From Duncaniella sp. (GTDB taxonomy: Bacteria; Bacteroidota; Bacteroidia; Bacteroidales; Muribaculaceae), in contig JAIDJD010000058.1 in the NCBI GenBank assembly GCA_029052375.1, positions 1 to 15,879 of the forward strand: a stretch of DNA of 15,879 nucleotides. Direction: 5' to 3'. The notes under the pieces are model-generated. The model saw only the letters and a program-made list of their open reading frames with translations. It made no database searches and had not been told where the DNA came from. The position numbers and the translations under genes are program-made. Shown piece after piece: positions 5,774-14,735 of this stretch. How positions within the stretch are numbered: position 1 is the first letter of the stretch; the number at the start of each line of letters is the position of its first letter.

Positions 5774-8605
5774 ATGAAGTATCTCTTCAGACAACTCATA
5801 CTCCCCCTGCTCATGCTCGTGTCCTGCGCGGCGCTGGCATCTGCGGCAGACATCACCGGCCTTGTCAAGGACGCATCCTCGGGAGAGGCGCTCCCCGATG
5901 CGACGGTCAGGCTCCTCTCCCTCCCCGACAGCGCCTTTGTCAAGGGCGTCACCACAAGCGACAACGGCCGCTTCGCTCTCCGCGGCGTCAAGGCCGGCAA
6001 GTACGTAGCCGTCATTTCCTATATAGGATACAGCGACATCCGCAAGGACATCACTGCAGGCACCTCGGCCATCCGCCTCGGCACACTCGAGATGCGCGAG
6101 TCCACAGAGCTCCTCGGCGAGGTGGTCATCACAGCCACCAAGACTCCCATCAAGGTGATGGAGGACACCGTCGAATACAACGCCGACTCTTACCACACAC
6201 AGCCCAACGCCGTAGTCGAAGACCTGCTCAAGCGTCTCCCCGGCGTGGAGGTAGGCACAGACGGCTCTATCACGGCCAACGGCAAGACAGTAACCAAATT
6301 TCTCGTAAACGGCAAGGAATTCTTCAGCGACGACCCCAAGGTGGCCTCCAAGAACCTCCCCGCCGAGATGGTGGACAAGCTCCAGGTGGTTGACCGCAAG
6401 AGCGACATGGCCCGCCTGACAGGCGTGGACGACGGCGAGGACGAGACCGTCATCAACCTCACATTCAAGAAAAACATGAATCAGGGATGGTTCGGCACCG
6501 TCGAGGGCGGCTATGGCACGGACAGCCGCTACATGGGCTCGTTCAACGTCAACCGTTTCTGGGACGGCAACCAGGTGACCCTCCTGGGCAACTTCAACAA
6601 CACCAACCAGATAGGCTTCACAGACTCTAACGGCAACCGTTTCCGCCGTTTCGGAGGCAACAACGGCATCACCGAGAGCCGTGCCCTCGGCCTCAACTTC
6701 AATGTAGGCAACAAGGAGATAATCCGTGTGGGCGGCGACCTGATGTGGAGCAACACAGACGCCCTCACCCTCAAGCGCCAGCGCCGCGAGAACCTCTTCG
6801 AGGGATACTCTACATGGTCTGACATCGACCAGCGCACCCGCGACAGGGGCAACAACTTCCGCGGAGACTTCCGCGTGCTCTGGAAGCCCGACTCGTTCAA
6901 CACCCTCGAGTTCCGCCCCAACTTCTCGCTCAACTACAACAAGAGCGAGGACAACGAGGCCACAGCCTATTACGACCGCAACCACGAGAAGGCCTCGGAC
7001 AACAATGCCGTAGACCGCTCTCACGGCAAGTCTTACGAGGTAGGCGGACGCCTCATCTACTCGCACAGCTTCAGGCAGCGCCGCGGCCGCTCGTTCTCTG
7101 TCTCGGGACAGTACAACTTCTCCAACGTAATAGAGAAGGGCGTATCGCTCAACGACTTCATGAGCTATCTGCTCGAAGAAGACCCTGACAACACCAAGGA
7201 TACAGACGAACTGCTCCACCAGTTCAACGACAATCACACGTGGAGCAACCGTGTGATGGGCCAGGTGACGTGGACCGAGCCTCTCGGCGATGTCGCCAAG
7301 GGCAACTTCCTCACCTTCAGCTATCGCGGCAACTATAAATGGAACAACGCCGACAAACTTGTCTACGACCTGCCAGACGACTATACCCTCCCCTCGCCCC
7401 TCGACTGGGACTTCCCCGGCCTCCCCGCCGAAGGCTCGGAGGACGACCCTGAATAAAGCAACCGCTACCGCAACGATGCCTTCACCCAGAACATCCGCCT
7501 CGGCTACCGCAAGGTGGGCCCTGCCTCTAACCTCGAGGTTGGCGTCTCGGCCGTGCCCCAGATGACCAAGTCGGTCTATCTCGACAACTCGGACAAGAAC
7601 ATCGACCGCTGGGTGTGGAATTTCGCCCCCTTCCTGCGCTACCGCTACAAATTCTCGAAGCGCAGCTCTATCCAGCTCCACTACAACGGCCGGTCCTCCC
7701 AGCCCTCGCTCAAGCAGCTCCAGCCCGTGCTCGACATCTCGAATCCCACCAACAAGGTGCAGGGCAATCCGAACCTCGACCCCACATTCAACCACTCTCT
7801 GATGATCCGCTTCCAGGACTTCAACGTCGAGTCTCAGCGAAGCATAATGCTGATGGGCAACTTCCAGTACTCGCAGAACGCCATCATCTCCAAGGTGATG
7901 TACAACGAGGACGGCACACGCCTCACCACATACGAGAATGTCAACGGTGTATGGAACGGCCGCGTCATGAATATGTTCTCCATGCCCCTGCGCAACAAGA
8001 AGTGGACAGTCTCAAACCACATCTTCGCCAACGCCTCGCGCTCGATAGGCTACAACAACGGCGTGCGCAACGCGGCCCAGAACATCGGTGTCACCGAGTC
8101 GCCCAGCATCGCATTCCGCCCCGACAACTTCGAGTTCGAGCTGCGTCCACGCTACTCGCTGCAGTCCACCCACAACTCCATGCAGAAGAACGCCAACCAG
8201 CTGGTGCACACCTATGGAGGCAGCGCCTATGCCACATACTACACAAGCTGGGGCCTCACCCTCCAGACCGACGTGAACTACGCGGCCACCGAGGGCTATG
8301 CACAGGGCTTCGACACAAGGACATGGATTTGGAACGCAAGCATCTCCCAGCAGTTCCTGCGCGACAGGTCGCTGACCCTTGCTCTCAAGGTCTACGACAT
8401 CCTCGACCAGCGCAACTCCATCCGACGCAACGTCAGCGCCAATTATATTGACGACACATCCTATAACTCGCTCACCCGCTACGGAATGCTGACACTCAGC
8501 TGGCGCTTCAACTCCTTCGGCAAGGGCAACACGCCCTCAGTGCCCGGAGGAGGAGGACGCGGAGGCTTCCGCGGCGGACCAGGTATGGGACGTGGCCCGA
8601 GATAA
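5774..8605 (+). pseudogene. Outer-membrane beta-barrel (TonB-receptor-like) gene with an internal stop
   Basis: The full frame is 943 codons with one in-frame TAA at 7454-7456 (codon 561). Both sides stay in the same frame and match one protein family, so this is a single gene with a nonsense change. Order of parts: a signal peptide (about 1-24; the LVSC at 15-18 also resembles a lipobox); a CarboxypepD_reg-like domain (about 26-108, ITGLVKDASSGEALPDATV); a plug-like region (about 115-225, with LKRLPGVEV and FLVNGKEFFSDDPK); then an OMP_b-brl_3-type barrel to the end. The tail is Gly/Arg-rich (GGGGRGGFRGG), common in this group. After the stop the reading resumes as SNRYRNDAFTQNIRLGYRKV, with no sign of a deletion. 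The truncated product would lack about 40% of the protein, including the last barrel strands, and should not insert normally. Its substrate is unknown and no SusD partner lies nearby. A sequencing or assembly error is possible. Confidence 0.85.
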
Positions 8606-8672
8606 AAAGGTGATACACATAGATTCACATAATATATATTTTAAGATTTAAAAGTTAGGTTAATTGTTCAGA

Positions 8673-8717
8673 GGTCCCTGTGTCGGCGTGAGCCGCTGCA
8701 GGGATCATTTTTTATTT
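8673..8717 (+). terminator. Intrinsic terminator after the outer-membrane protein gene
   Basis: The outer stem GGTCCCTG (8673-8680) pairs with CAGGGATC (8699-8706), including one G-U pair. The inner stem CGGC (8684-8687) pairs with GCCG (8692-8695) around a GTGA loop. The two stems are joined by two G-U pairs and one mismatch. A T-rich tract (8708-8717, ATTTTTTATTT-like) follows directly. It sits about 70 nt after the stop codon and just ahead of the purF promoter. Confidence 0.85.
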
Positions 8718-8746
8718 GCATTTTTGGCGGAAATCATCTATTTTTG
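8715..8746 (+). promoter_or_regulatory. Promoter of the long-form purF
   Basis: TTTG (8715-8718), a 20-bp spacer, then TATTTTTG (8739-8746): a full match to the Bacteroidota promoter. The start codon at 8777 is 30 nt beyond, giving a leader of about 25 nt, too short for a riboswitch. The -33 box overlaps the T-tract of the preceding terminator. Confidence 0.8.
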
Positions 8747-8776
8747 TGGCTTCTTTTTTCATAGTACCGCAATACA

Positions 8777-10666
8777 ATGGAGATACTCAAGCACGAGTGC
8801 GGCGTGGCTGTAGTGCGCCTGCTCAAACCTTTGGAATACTACAAGAAGAAGTATGGAACCTGGGGCTACGGCCTCGGCAAGCTCTACCTGATGATGGAGA
8901 AACAGCACAACCGCGGCCAGGAGGGTGCCGGCATAGGAGTGGTGAAGCTCCACAGCCATCCCGGCCACGAGTATCTCTTCCGCGAGAGGGCCCTCGGCAA
9001 GGATGCCATACAGGAAATCTTCGGGACGGTCAACGCCAGGCTCGCCGAGTTTGACCTCGAGGACGCCCCCGCCGCTGATGTCGAGGCGTATGCTCCGTTT
9101 ATCGGCGAGATCATGATGGGCCATCTGCGCTACTCCACCACAGGCAAGAGCGGCATATCGTACTGCCACCCCTTCCTGCGCCGCAACAACTGGCGCTCGC
9201 GCAACCTGCTCATGTGCGGCAACTTCAACATGACCAACGTAGACTCTATCTTTGCCGACGTCGTGGCCCACGGACAGCACCCGAGAATCTACTCGGACAC
9301 CGTCATCCTGCTCGAACAGCTCGGCGAGGCGCTCGACAAGGAGAACCACCGCATCTACCGCCAGTATCGCGGCTCGCTCGACGAGCCCGCGCTGACACAC
9401 GCCATAGAGGAGAACCTCGACATGACGAGGGTGCTCGAGAAGGCTTCCCCCTCCTGGGACGGCGGTTTTGTGATATGCGGAGCCACGGGCTCGGGCGACA
9501 CCTTTGTGCTGAGAGACCGCCACGGCATACGCCCTGCATTCTACTATATGGACGATGAGATTGTGGTGCTCGCATCGGAGCGCCCCGTCATACAGACGGT
9601 GATGAACGTGGCCCGGAGGGACGTACGGGAGCTCGCGCCCGGCAGTGCCCTCATCGTCTCCAAGAACGGCAAGGTCTCCGTCAGGGATATCCTCGGCGAG
9701 GACCGCAACGAGCGGTGCTCGTTCGAGCGCATCTACTTCTCGCGCGGCAGCGATGCCGACATCTACCGCGAGCGCAAGCGTCTCGGCCGCAATGTGGTGC
9801 CGGCCATCATGGAGAGCATAGGCGGCGACCTCGACCACAGCGTCTTCTCCTTCATCCCCAACACGGCCGAGGTAGCCTTCATAGGCATGGTGGGCGGACT
9901 GGAGGATGAGCTCAACCGCCGCAAGACCGACGAGATTGTCCGCGCCTCTGCCGAGGGGCCCCTCTCGCCCGAGCGCGTCAAGGCCATAATGGACCGTAGG
10001 CTGAGGGTAGAGAAGGTGGCGCTGAAAGATATCAAGCTGCGCACATTCATAGCCGAGGGCGAGGCGCGCAACGACCTGGCCGCGCACGTCTACGACGTCA
10101 CATACGGCATTGTGGAGAACGATGTGGACACGCTCGTGGTGATAGACGACAGCATCGTGCGCGGCACCACGCTCAGACAGTCCATACTACGTATGCTCGA
10201 CCGCCTGCACCCGCGCAAGATTGTGGTGGTCAGCTCTTCGCCCCAGGTGAGGTATCCCGACTATTACGGCATAGATATGTCGCGCATGGGCGAGTTCATA
10301 GCCTTCCGCGCCGCCGTGGCCCTGCTCGAGGAGCGCGGCCTCGGCCATATACTCGAGGAGACGTATCGCAATTGTCTCGCCCAGGAGGGCCTGCTCGACT
10401 ACGAGATTACCAACTGTGTCAAGGCCGTGTATGCCCCGTTCAGCCAGGAGGAGATTTCGCGCAAGATAGCCGAGATGCTCACCGCCGACGGCTCTGTCAA
10501 GGCTGAGGTCGAGCTGGTCTACCAGACCATCGAGGGTCTCCACGAGGCTGTCCCGGGCTGTCCCGGCGACTGGTATTTCTCGGGCAATTATCCCACCCCG
10601 GGCGGCACACGCCTCGTCAACCGCGCCTTCATCAACTATTACGAGGGCAACGCCGACAAGCGCTGA
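8777..10666 (+). CDS. purF: Amidophosphoribosyltransferase, long Bacteroidota form
   Basis: Predicted to make phosphoribosylamine from PRPP and glutamine, the first committed step of purine synthesis. At 629 aa it is longer than standard PurF (about 470-510 aa). The N-terminal class II glutaminase has the nucleophile Cys8 after a 7-residue leader (HECGVAVV), which would need removal to expose Cys. It also has HNRGQEGAG (44-52), Arg118 in RYSTTGKSG, and SDT (173-175). The C-terminal phosphoribosyltransferase half has the PRPP loop VIDDSIVRGTT (455-465). The usual NGN motif reads NFN (149-151). An extra C-terminal region ends in GDWYFSGNYPTPGG, unlike standard PurF. The gene stands alone with its own promoter and terminates 5 nt from a convergent gene. 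Bacteroidota often carry a standard purF too, so this copy could have a specialised role; that cannot be judged here. Confidence 0.85.
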   Translation: MEILKHECGVAVVRLLKPLEYYKKKYGTWGYGLGKLYLMMEKQHNRGQEGAGIGVVKLHSHPGHEYLFRERALGKDAIQEIFGTVNARLAEFDLEDAPAADVEAYAPFIGEIMMGHLRYSTTGKSGISYCHPFLRRNNWRSRNLLMCGNFNMTNVDSIFADVVAHGQHPRIYSDTVILLEQLGEALDKENHRIYRQYRGSLDEPALTHAIEENLDMTRVLEKASPSWDGGFVICGATGSGDTFVLRDRHGIRPAFYYMDDEIVVLASERPVIQTVMNVARRDVRELAPGSALIVSKNGKVSVRDILGEDRNERCSFERIYFSRGSDADIYRERKRLGRNVVPAIMESIGGDLDHSVFSFIPNTAEVAFIGMVGGLEDELNRRKTDEIVRASAEGPLSPERVKAIMDRRLRVEKVALKDIKLRTFIAEGEARNDLAAHVYDVTYGIVENDVDTLVVIDDSIVRGTTLRQSILRMLDRLHPRKIVVVSSSPQVRYPDYYGIDMSRMGEFIAFRAAVALLEERGLGHILEETYRNCLAQEGLLDYEITNCVKAVYAPFSQEEISRKIAEMLTADGSVKAEVELVYQTIEGLHEAVPGCPGDWYFSGNYPTPGGTRLVNRAFINYYEGNADKR

Positions 10667-10671
10667 GACGG

Positions 10672-11637
10672 TCAGTGTACGAAGAGCGACTTCAGGTATT
10701 GCAGGAAGGTCTGCTTGGGAGGTCTGGGCAGGGTGTTGACAAGGCGCTGGCTTGGGGTGCGGTTGAGGCGCAGGCTCGTGTGGTCTATGCTGTTGACGCG
10801 CTCTATCAGCCGGGCTGTCTCGGCCGGCAGTTCGGGCAGGCCCGGAGGCGTCTCCCACGACATCTCCATCAGGCTGTGTCCCTTGTCGAGCCACTTCTTG
10901 GCTTCGCCGACAGAGATGAACTGGCGTTCTACGACATACATCTCTCCGCGGGTGGTGACATAGATGTTCTGATAGTCGCGGTTGAAGCGGAACATACTCC
11001 TGCCTCTCCCCTCCGAGGAAATGTCAAAGGTCATGCCTGTGAGGTCTGCGGCGTCGGGGACGGCTGTACCTGTGTCGGCAAAGCTGTATGAGACGTTGAA
11101 GCGGTCGAAGTCTATCCCGCTCCTGAAATATCTGCCGAAGGCGGGTACGAGAGCGCGGTTGAGGGTGTCGGCGAGAATGTCGGTCGAGAGGGCGAGCTGT
11201 CCGTCAAGGCGTGTCTCAGACGAGCCTTGTCCGCTCCATTTCCCCGCGGGGAGCCCTATCCAGTCGGCATACGAGAAGTGGTGTCCGCAACGGTCGCTGA
11301 CGCTGTCGCGCTCCGTCCCGTCGGCAAATCTGTAGTAAGACCTCGAGGAGATTAGTCTCGGTGTCAGCCATCCCTTGTATTTCCCGGCTTTCGGGCCGGG
11401 CACCATGAAGTCTACCCACTTTTCGCGGAAGAGATATATGGTGTCTGTATGTGTGGCCAGCGAGGAGTATTCGCGCACGAAGCCGAGCAGGTGCAGCACA
11501 GGCTTGTTGCGCGGTCTCACCTCGAGTTCCGGAAGGTCGTAGCTCATGCCATGCGTCTGCGGGATGTCGGCAGATGCCGTGGCCGTGAAGCCTTGCAGAA
11601 GCATCGGCAGGAGCAGAAGATACACGCCGGGTCTCAT
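10672..11637 (-). CDS. Secreted protein of unknown function, last gene of the aromatic operon
   Basis: A 321-aa protein that I cannot assign to a named family. It begins with a clear signal peptide (about residues 1-23, a Leu-rich core ending TATASA) and has no further membrane segment, so it is probably periplasmic or surface-exposed. The mature start YDLPELEVRPRNKP resembles the linker regions of Bacteroidota envelope proteins. The middle is rich in aromatic residues (KWVDFMVP, KGWLTPRL, SYYRF, FSYADWIGLPAGKW) and in alternating polar/hydrophobic stretches suggestive of beta structure. ATG at 11637 is preferred to an in-frame TTG at 11646 because it gives a compact signal peptide. It follows tyrA by 12 nt on the same strand, so it is probably cotranscribed, though nothing in it suggests an aromatic amino-acid role. 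Its stop is 5 nt from that of purF on the other strand. Confidence 0.75.
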   Translation of the reverse strand: MRPGVYLLLLPMLLQGFTATASADIPQTHGMSYDLPELEVRPRNKPVLHLLGFVREYSSLATHTDTIYLFREKWVDFMVPGPKAGKYKGWLTPRLISSRSYYRFADGTERDSVSDRCGHHFSYADWIGLPAGKWSGQGSSETRLDGQLALSTDILADTLNRALVPAFGRYFRSGIDFDRFNVSYSFADTGTAVPDAADLTGMTFDISSEGRGRSMFRFNRDYQNIYVTTRGEMYVVERQFISVGEAKKWLDKGHSLMEMSWETPPGLPELPAETARLIERVNSIDHTSLRLNRTPSQRLVNTLPRPPKQTFLQYLKSLFVH

Positions 11638-11649
11638 ATCGGTCAACTT

Positions 11650-12438
11650 CTATTTTCCTGATTTCAGTCTGACGTTGTGCCGCACGCGTGCCAGATAGGC
11701 GGCCATGGCCTCGGAGTCGCGTCGCGACACAATCTCCTTGAGCTCGGCGAGCCCCTCGATGATGTTGTCGAGCTGGCGCGGCGTCCGTGGGTTGAAGAGG
11801 ATTTCGCTGACCAGATAGTCGTCCTCGCTCATCAGTCCCTCGGCTATCTGCATATGTCGCTTGAATGTAGTGCCGGGAGCGTCCTGGGGCTTCATCACTC
11901 CGGCAAAGGCGAGTGTGGCGGCGAAGGGGATAGAGAGCGAGTAGGCTATTGTCTCGTCGTGCTCCTCGAAGGTATAGTCTGTCACATTCAGCCCGAGGCG
12001 GCCATAAAGCTCGCGGAAGAAGGCTTTGCCGAGGTCGTCTCCCTCTGAGATTATTATTGCGTTCTCGTTGCGCAGATTGGACAGCGAGGCAAAGGTGGGG
12101 CCGAACATCGGATGGGTGCTGACGTAGGGGTGTCCGCACTCGGCGTAGAACTCGGGCAGGCCGGTCTTGACCGAGGCAATGTCCGAGAGGATGGCGTCGG
12201 CGGGCAGGTGGGGCAGGACGTCTCGGAACGCTTCGAGAGTGTACTTGACCGTCGAGGCGTTTATCACCATCCGCGGGGCAAATGAGTCGACCTCGCCGAG
12301 GTCTCTGAACCTCAGCGCGTTGAAGGTGTATCTGAGGCGCTGGGGGTCGGGGTCGTATATGGCCGTCTCGTGGTCGAAGGAGAGGAGGTCGCAGAAGAAC
12401 GACCCCATCTTGCCGGCTCCGAGTATCAGTATCTTCAT
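11650..12438 (-). CDS. tyrA: Prephenate dehydrogenase
   Basis: It oxidatively decarboxylates prephenate to 4-hydroxyphenylpyruvate, the tyrosine branch, using NAD(P)+. The 262-aa protein has an N-terminal Rossmann fold with GAGKMG (7-12), the SDIASVK segment (85-91), and the catalytic region STHPMFGP (107-114) with His109, then the helical C-terminal domain. It is short, with no ACT regulatory domain and no fused chorismate mutase; that activity is supplied by the gene just upstream. Its ATG overlaps the stop of the DAHP synthase/chorismate mutase gene by 4 bp (ATGA, 12435-12438), a classic sign of translational coupling. Whether it uses NAD or NADP, and whether tyrosine inhibits it, cannot be told from the sequence. 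Confidence 0.92.
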   Translation of the reverse strand: MKILILGAGKMGSFFCDLLSFDHETAIYDPDPQRLRYTFNALRFRDLGEVDSFAPRMVINASTVKYTLEAFRDVLPHLPADAILSDIASVKTGLPEFYAECGHPYVSTHPMFGPTFASLSNLRNENAIIISEGDDLGKAFFRELYGRLGLNVTDYTFEEHDETIAYSLSIPFAATLAFAGVMKPQDAPGTTFKRHMQIAEGLMSEDDYLVSEILFNPRTPRQLDNIIEGLAELKEIVSRRDSEAMAAYLARVRHNVRLKSGK

Positions 12439-13532
12439 TTCTCTTCTCCCTCCTCGTTTTCAACGCTCTCGCGCGACAGTTCGACCTGTATTCTCACAGA
12501 CTCCTCATGTATGGCCGACAGGACGGCGCGCATGAAGTCTTCGCTCATGCCCTGGGCGCGGGCCGCGAGGATGCGCGACGTCATGATGTCGCCGTATCGT
12601 CCGGCCTGCACCACCGGCATATTGTGCCGCATCTTGTACCGGCCTATCTCGCGCGAGACGTTCATGCGCTTGGCCAGTATCTCGAGCAGGTCGTTGTCCA
12701 GCTGGTCTATCTTGCGCCTGAGCGTCACAAGCGAGTCTGCCGGCACGGGGGCGTCGCGGTAGACGAGGTTGTCGAGTATGAGCGAGAGCACCTCGGGTGT
12801 CACCTGCTGGCTGCGGTCGCTCCAGGCACAGTCGGGGTCGCAGTGGCTCTCGACGATGAGTCCGTCGAAGCCCATGTCGAGCGCCTGCTGTGAGAGCGAG
12901 GCTATCAGCTCGCGCTTGCCTCCTATGTGGCTCGGGTCGCAGATTATCGGGAGCTTGGGATAGCGTATTCTCAGCTCCAGCGGTATGCGCCAGTGGGGAT
13001 GGTTGCGGTAGGCCGATGGGCCGTAGCTCGAGAATCCTCGGTGGATGACGCCGAGGCGGCGTATGCCGGCGTTGTAGAGGCGCTCCAGCGCGCCCACCCA
13101 CAGCTCGAGGTCGGGGTTGACGGGGTTCTTGACAAGGACAGATATATCCTTGCCACTCTCGCGCAGCACATCGGCTATCTCCTGCATCGCAAAGGGGTTG
13201 GCCGTCGTGCGCGCCCCTATCCATATCAGGTCTATGCCATACTCGAGGGCCGCCTCGACGTGGCCGCGGTTGGCCACCTCTGTGGCCACCTTCATGCCGG
13301 TCTGTTCTCTCACCTTGTTGAGCCACGCAAGGCCGGGGACGCCCACGCCCTCGAATCCTCCTGGCTTGGTGCGCGGTTTCCATATGCCGGCGCGGAATAT
13401 CTTGATGCCTGCGCGGGCCAGTCCGCGGGCAGTCTCCAGCACCTGCTGTTCTGTCTCGGCGCTGCAGGGCCCGGCTATCACCAGTGGGCGGTCGAGCTGC
13501 AGGCCGTCTATAGCGAGTGGTTCAAAATCCAT
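12435..13532 (-). CDS. Bifunctional DAHP synthase / chorismate mutase
   Basis: A 365-aa fusion. The N-terminal part (about 1-260) is a type I-beta (KDO8P-like) 3-deoxy-7-phosphoheptulonate synthase, condensing PEP with erythrose 4-phosphate. It has AGPCSAE (20-26), RAGIWKPRTKP (47-57), and later ICDPSHIGGKRE. The C-terminal part (266-355) is an AroQ-type chorismate mutase: LRRKIDQLDNDLLEILAKRM, SREIGRYK and the helix ending HEESVRIQ. The tail is acidic. This domain order is known from Porphyromonas gingivalis, where the mutase domain also serves as the feedback sensor for prephenate; similar control is inferred here. ATG at 13532 was chosen; upstream in-frame codons lie inside the preceding aminotransferase gene, whose stop is 4 nt away. 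It overlaps tyrA by 4 bp. Confidence 0.94.
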   Translation of the reverse strand: MDFEPLAIDGLQLDRPLVIAGPCSAETEQQVLETARGLARAGIKIFRAGIWKPRTKPGGFEGVGVPGLAWLNKVREQTGMKVATEVANRGHVEAALEYGIDLIWIGARTTANPFAMQEIADVLRESGKDISVLVKNPVNPDLELWVGALERLYNAGIRRLGVIHRGFSSYGPSAYRNHPHWRIPLELRIRYPKLPIICDPSHIGGKRELIASLSQQALDMGFDGLIVESHCDPDCAWSDRSQQVTPEVLSLILDNLVYRDAPVPADSLVTLRRKIDQLDNDLLEILAKRMNVSREIGRYKMRHNMPVVQAGRYGDIMTSRILAARAQGMSEDFMRAVLSAIHEESVRIQVELSRESVENEEGEEK

Positions 13533-13536
13533 AGGT

Positions 13537-14703
13537 TCATGTATTTTTAAGTTGGGTGATTCTCCCGAGGGCTTCTTCGAGCCTTGCCTCGGGGGCGCAT
13601 AGAGAGAGGCGGATATATCGCTCTCCGTTCGAGCCGAAGATAAAGCCCGGGGTGATGAAGACGCGGGCCTCCTTGAGTATGCGGTCGGCGAGCTGTTCGG
13701 AGGTGACGGCGGGGTCTGTGATGCGTCCCCAGAGGAAGAGGCCTGTCTGCGTGGGGTCGAAGGTGCATCCAAGAGCCGCCATTATCTTCTCTGCTGTCTT
13801 GCGGCGCCGGGCATATGCGGCGTTGAGAGTGTCGTGCCATTCTCCGGTCTGCTCAAGAGCCTTGGCCGCGGCGAGCATCACGGGTTTGAACTGGCCCGAG
13901 TCTATGTTGCTTTTGATGCGCAGCATCCACGAGAGTATCTCGGGGTTGCCCGAGGCCACGCCGACGCGCCATCCGGGCATATTGTGGCTTTTGCTCAGCG
14001 AGTTGAACTCTACGGCCACCTCCTTGGCGCCCTCCACCGAGAGTATGCTCTGTGGCTCGGTGTTGAGGATGAGCGAGTAGGGGTTGTCGTGGGCTATCAC
14101 TATGCCGTGGCGTCGTCCGAAGGCTATGGCTCTCTCGAAGGTCTCGCGCCGAGCCGCGGCTCCGGTGGGCATATGCGGGTAGTTGAGCCACATCAGCCTG
14201 ACGCCGCTGAGGTCCATGCGCTCAAGCGCGTCAAAGTCGGGCTGCCACCCGCGCTCTTCGGTCAGGTCGTAGTAGACCGGCACGGCGCCGGACATCAGGG
14301 TGATGGAGGTGTAGGTGGGATATCCCGGATTGGGCACCAGCACCTTGTCGGCCGGGTTGAGCAGGGCCAGGGAGAGGTGGGTGATGCCCTCTTTCGATCC
14401 GGCCAGAGGCTGTATCTCGGTGTGCGGGTCGAGCGAGACGCCGTAGGTGCGCATATACCAGTCGGCAAAAGCCTGGCGCAGTCCGGCTATGCCTATGTGC
14501 GGCTGGTAGCCGTGGGTGTCTGTCATGCGTGCGGCCTCGCAGAGCGTCTCCACGGCCTCGGCGGGGGGAGGCAGGTCTGGGCCCCCGACGCCCAGCGATA
14601 TGATGTCTATCCCCTGCGAGCGCATCTCGGCTATCTCGCGGAGTTTCTTGGAGAAATAATATTCTTTTATGGCGCTTGCGCGCCCGGACGGATGTATATT
14701 CAT
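13537..14703 (-). CDS. PLP-dependent class I aminotransferase
   Basis: A 388-aa fold-type I aminotransferase. Visible active-site features are GYQPHIGIAGLRQAFADWY (66-84), AGSKEGITH (101-109) at the phosphate-binding turn, the aspartate of AHDNPY (206), the PLP lysine Lys238 in SLSKSHNMPGWRVG, and the substrate-carboxylate arginine in RYIRLSL near the C-terminus. The usual NPTG motif reads NYPHMPTG (174-181). Placed between pheA and the DAHP synthase/chorismate mutase gene, it is the natural candidate for amination of phenylpyruvate and hydroxyphenylpyruvate to Phe and Tyr. The sequence is also compatible with an aspartate or LL-diaminopimelate-type aminotransferase, so specificity is inferred from context only. 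It starts 32 nt after the pheA stop. Confidence 0.9.
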   Translation of the reverse strand: MNIHPSGRASAIKEYYFSKKLREIAEMRSQGIDIISLGVGGPDLPPPAEAVETLCEAARMTDTHGYQPHIGIAGLRQAFADWYMRTYGVSLDPHTEIQPLAGSKEGITHLSLALLNPADKVLVPNPGYPTYTSITLMSGAVPVYYDLTEERGWQPDFDALERMDLSGVRLMWLNYPHMPTGAAARRETFERAIAFGRRHGIVIAHDNPYSLILNTEPQSILSVEGAKEVAVEFNSLSKSHNMPGWRVGVASGNPEILSWMLRIKSNIDSGQFKPVMLAAAKALEQTGEWHDTLNAAYARRRKTAEKIMAALGCTFDPTQTGLFLWGRITDPAVTSEQLADRILKEARVFITPGFIFGSNGERYIRLSLCAPEARLEEALGRITQLKNT

Positions 14704-14735
14704 CTGGAGAGCAGTCTTTGGTGAGGATTAGAGAG

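Noticed and set aside
5759..7795. A 678-codon open frame on the minus strand opposite the outer-membrane protein gene
   Set aside because: It is antisense to a well-supported family match, is low in complexity (Val/Ala/Glu/Leu-rich) and has no recognisable domain. Such mirror frames are expected from GC-rich codon bias.
7514..8605. The downstream part of the outer-membrane gene as an independent gene starting at GTG 7514
   Set aside because: The GTG is an ordinary internal valine codon (RKVGPASN). The protein would lack a signal peptide and plug. It is the continuation of the interrupted gene.
8747..8776. A purine riboswitch in front of purF
   Set aside because: The leader after the promoter is only about 25 nt, too short for a purine aptamer.
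8759..10087. A 442-codon minus-strand frame opposite purF
   Set aside because: purF is firmly identified on the plus strand; the antisense frame has no family features.
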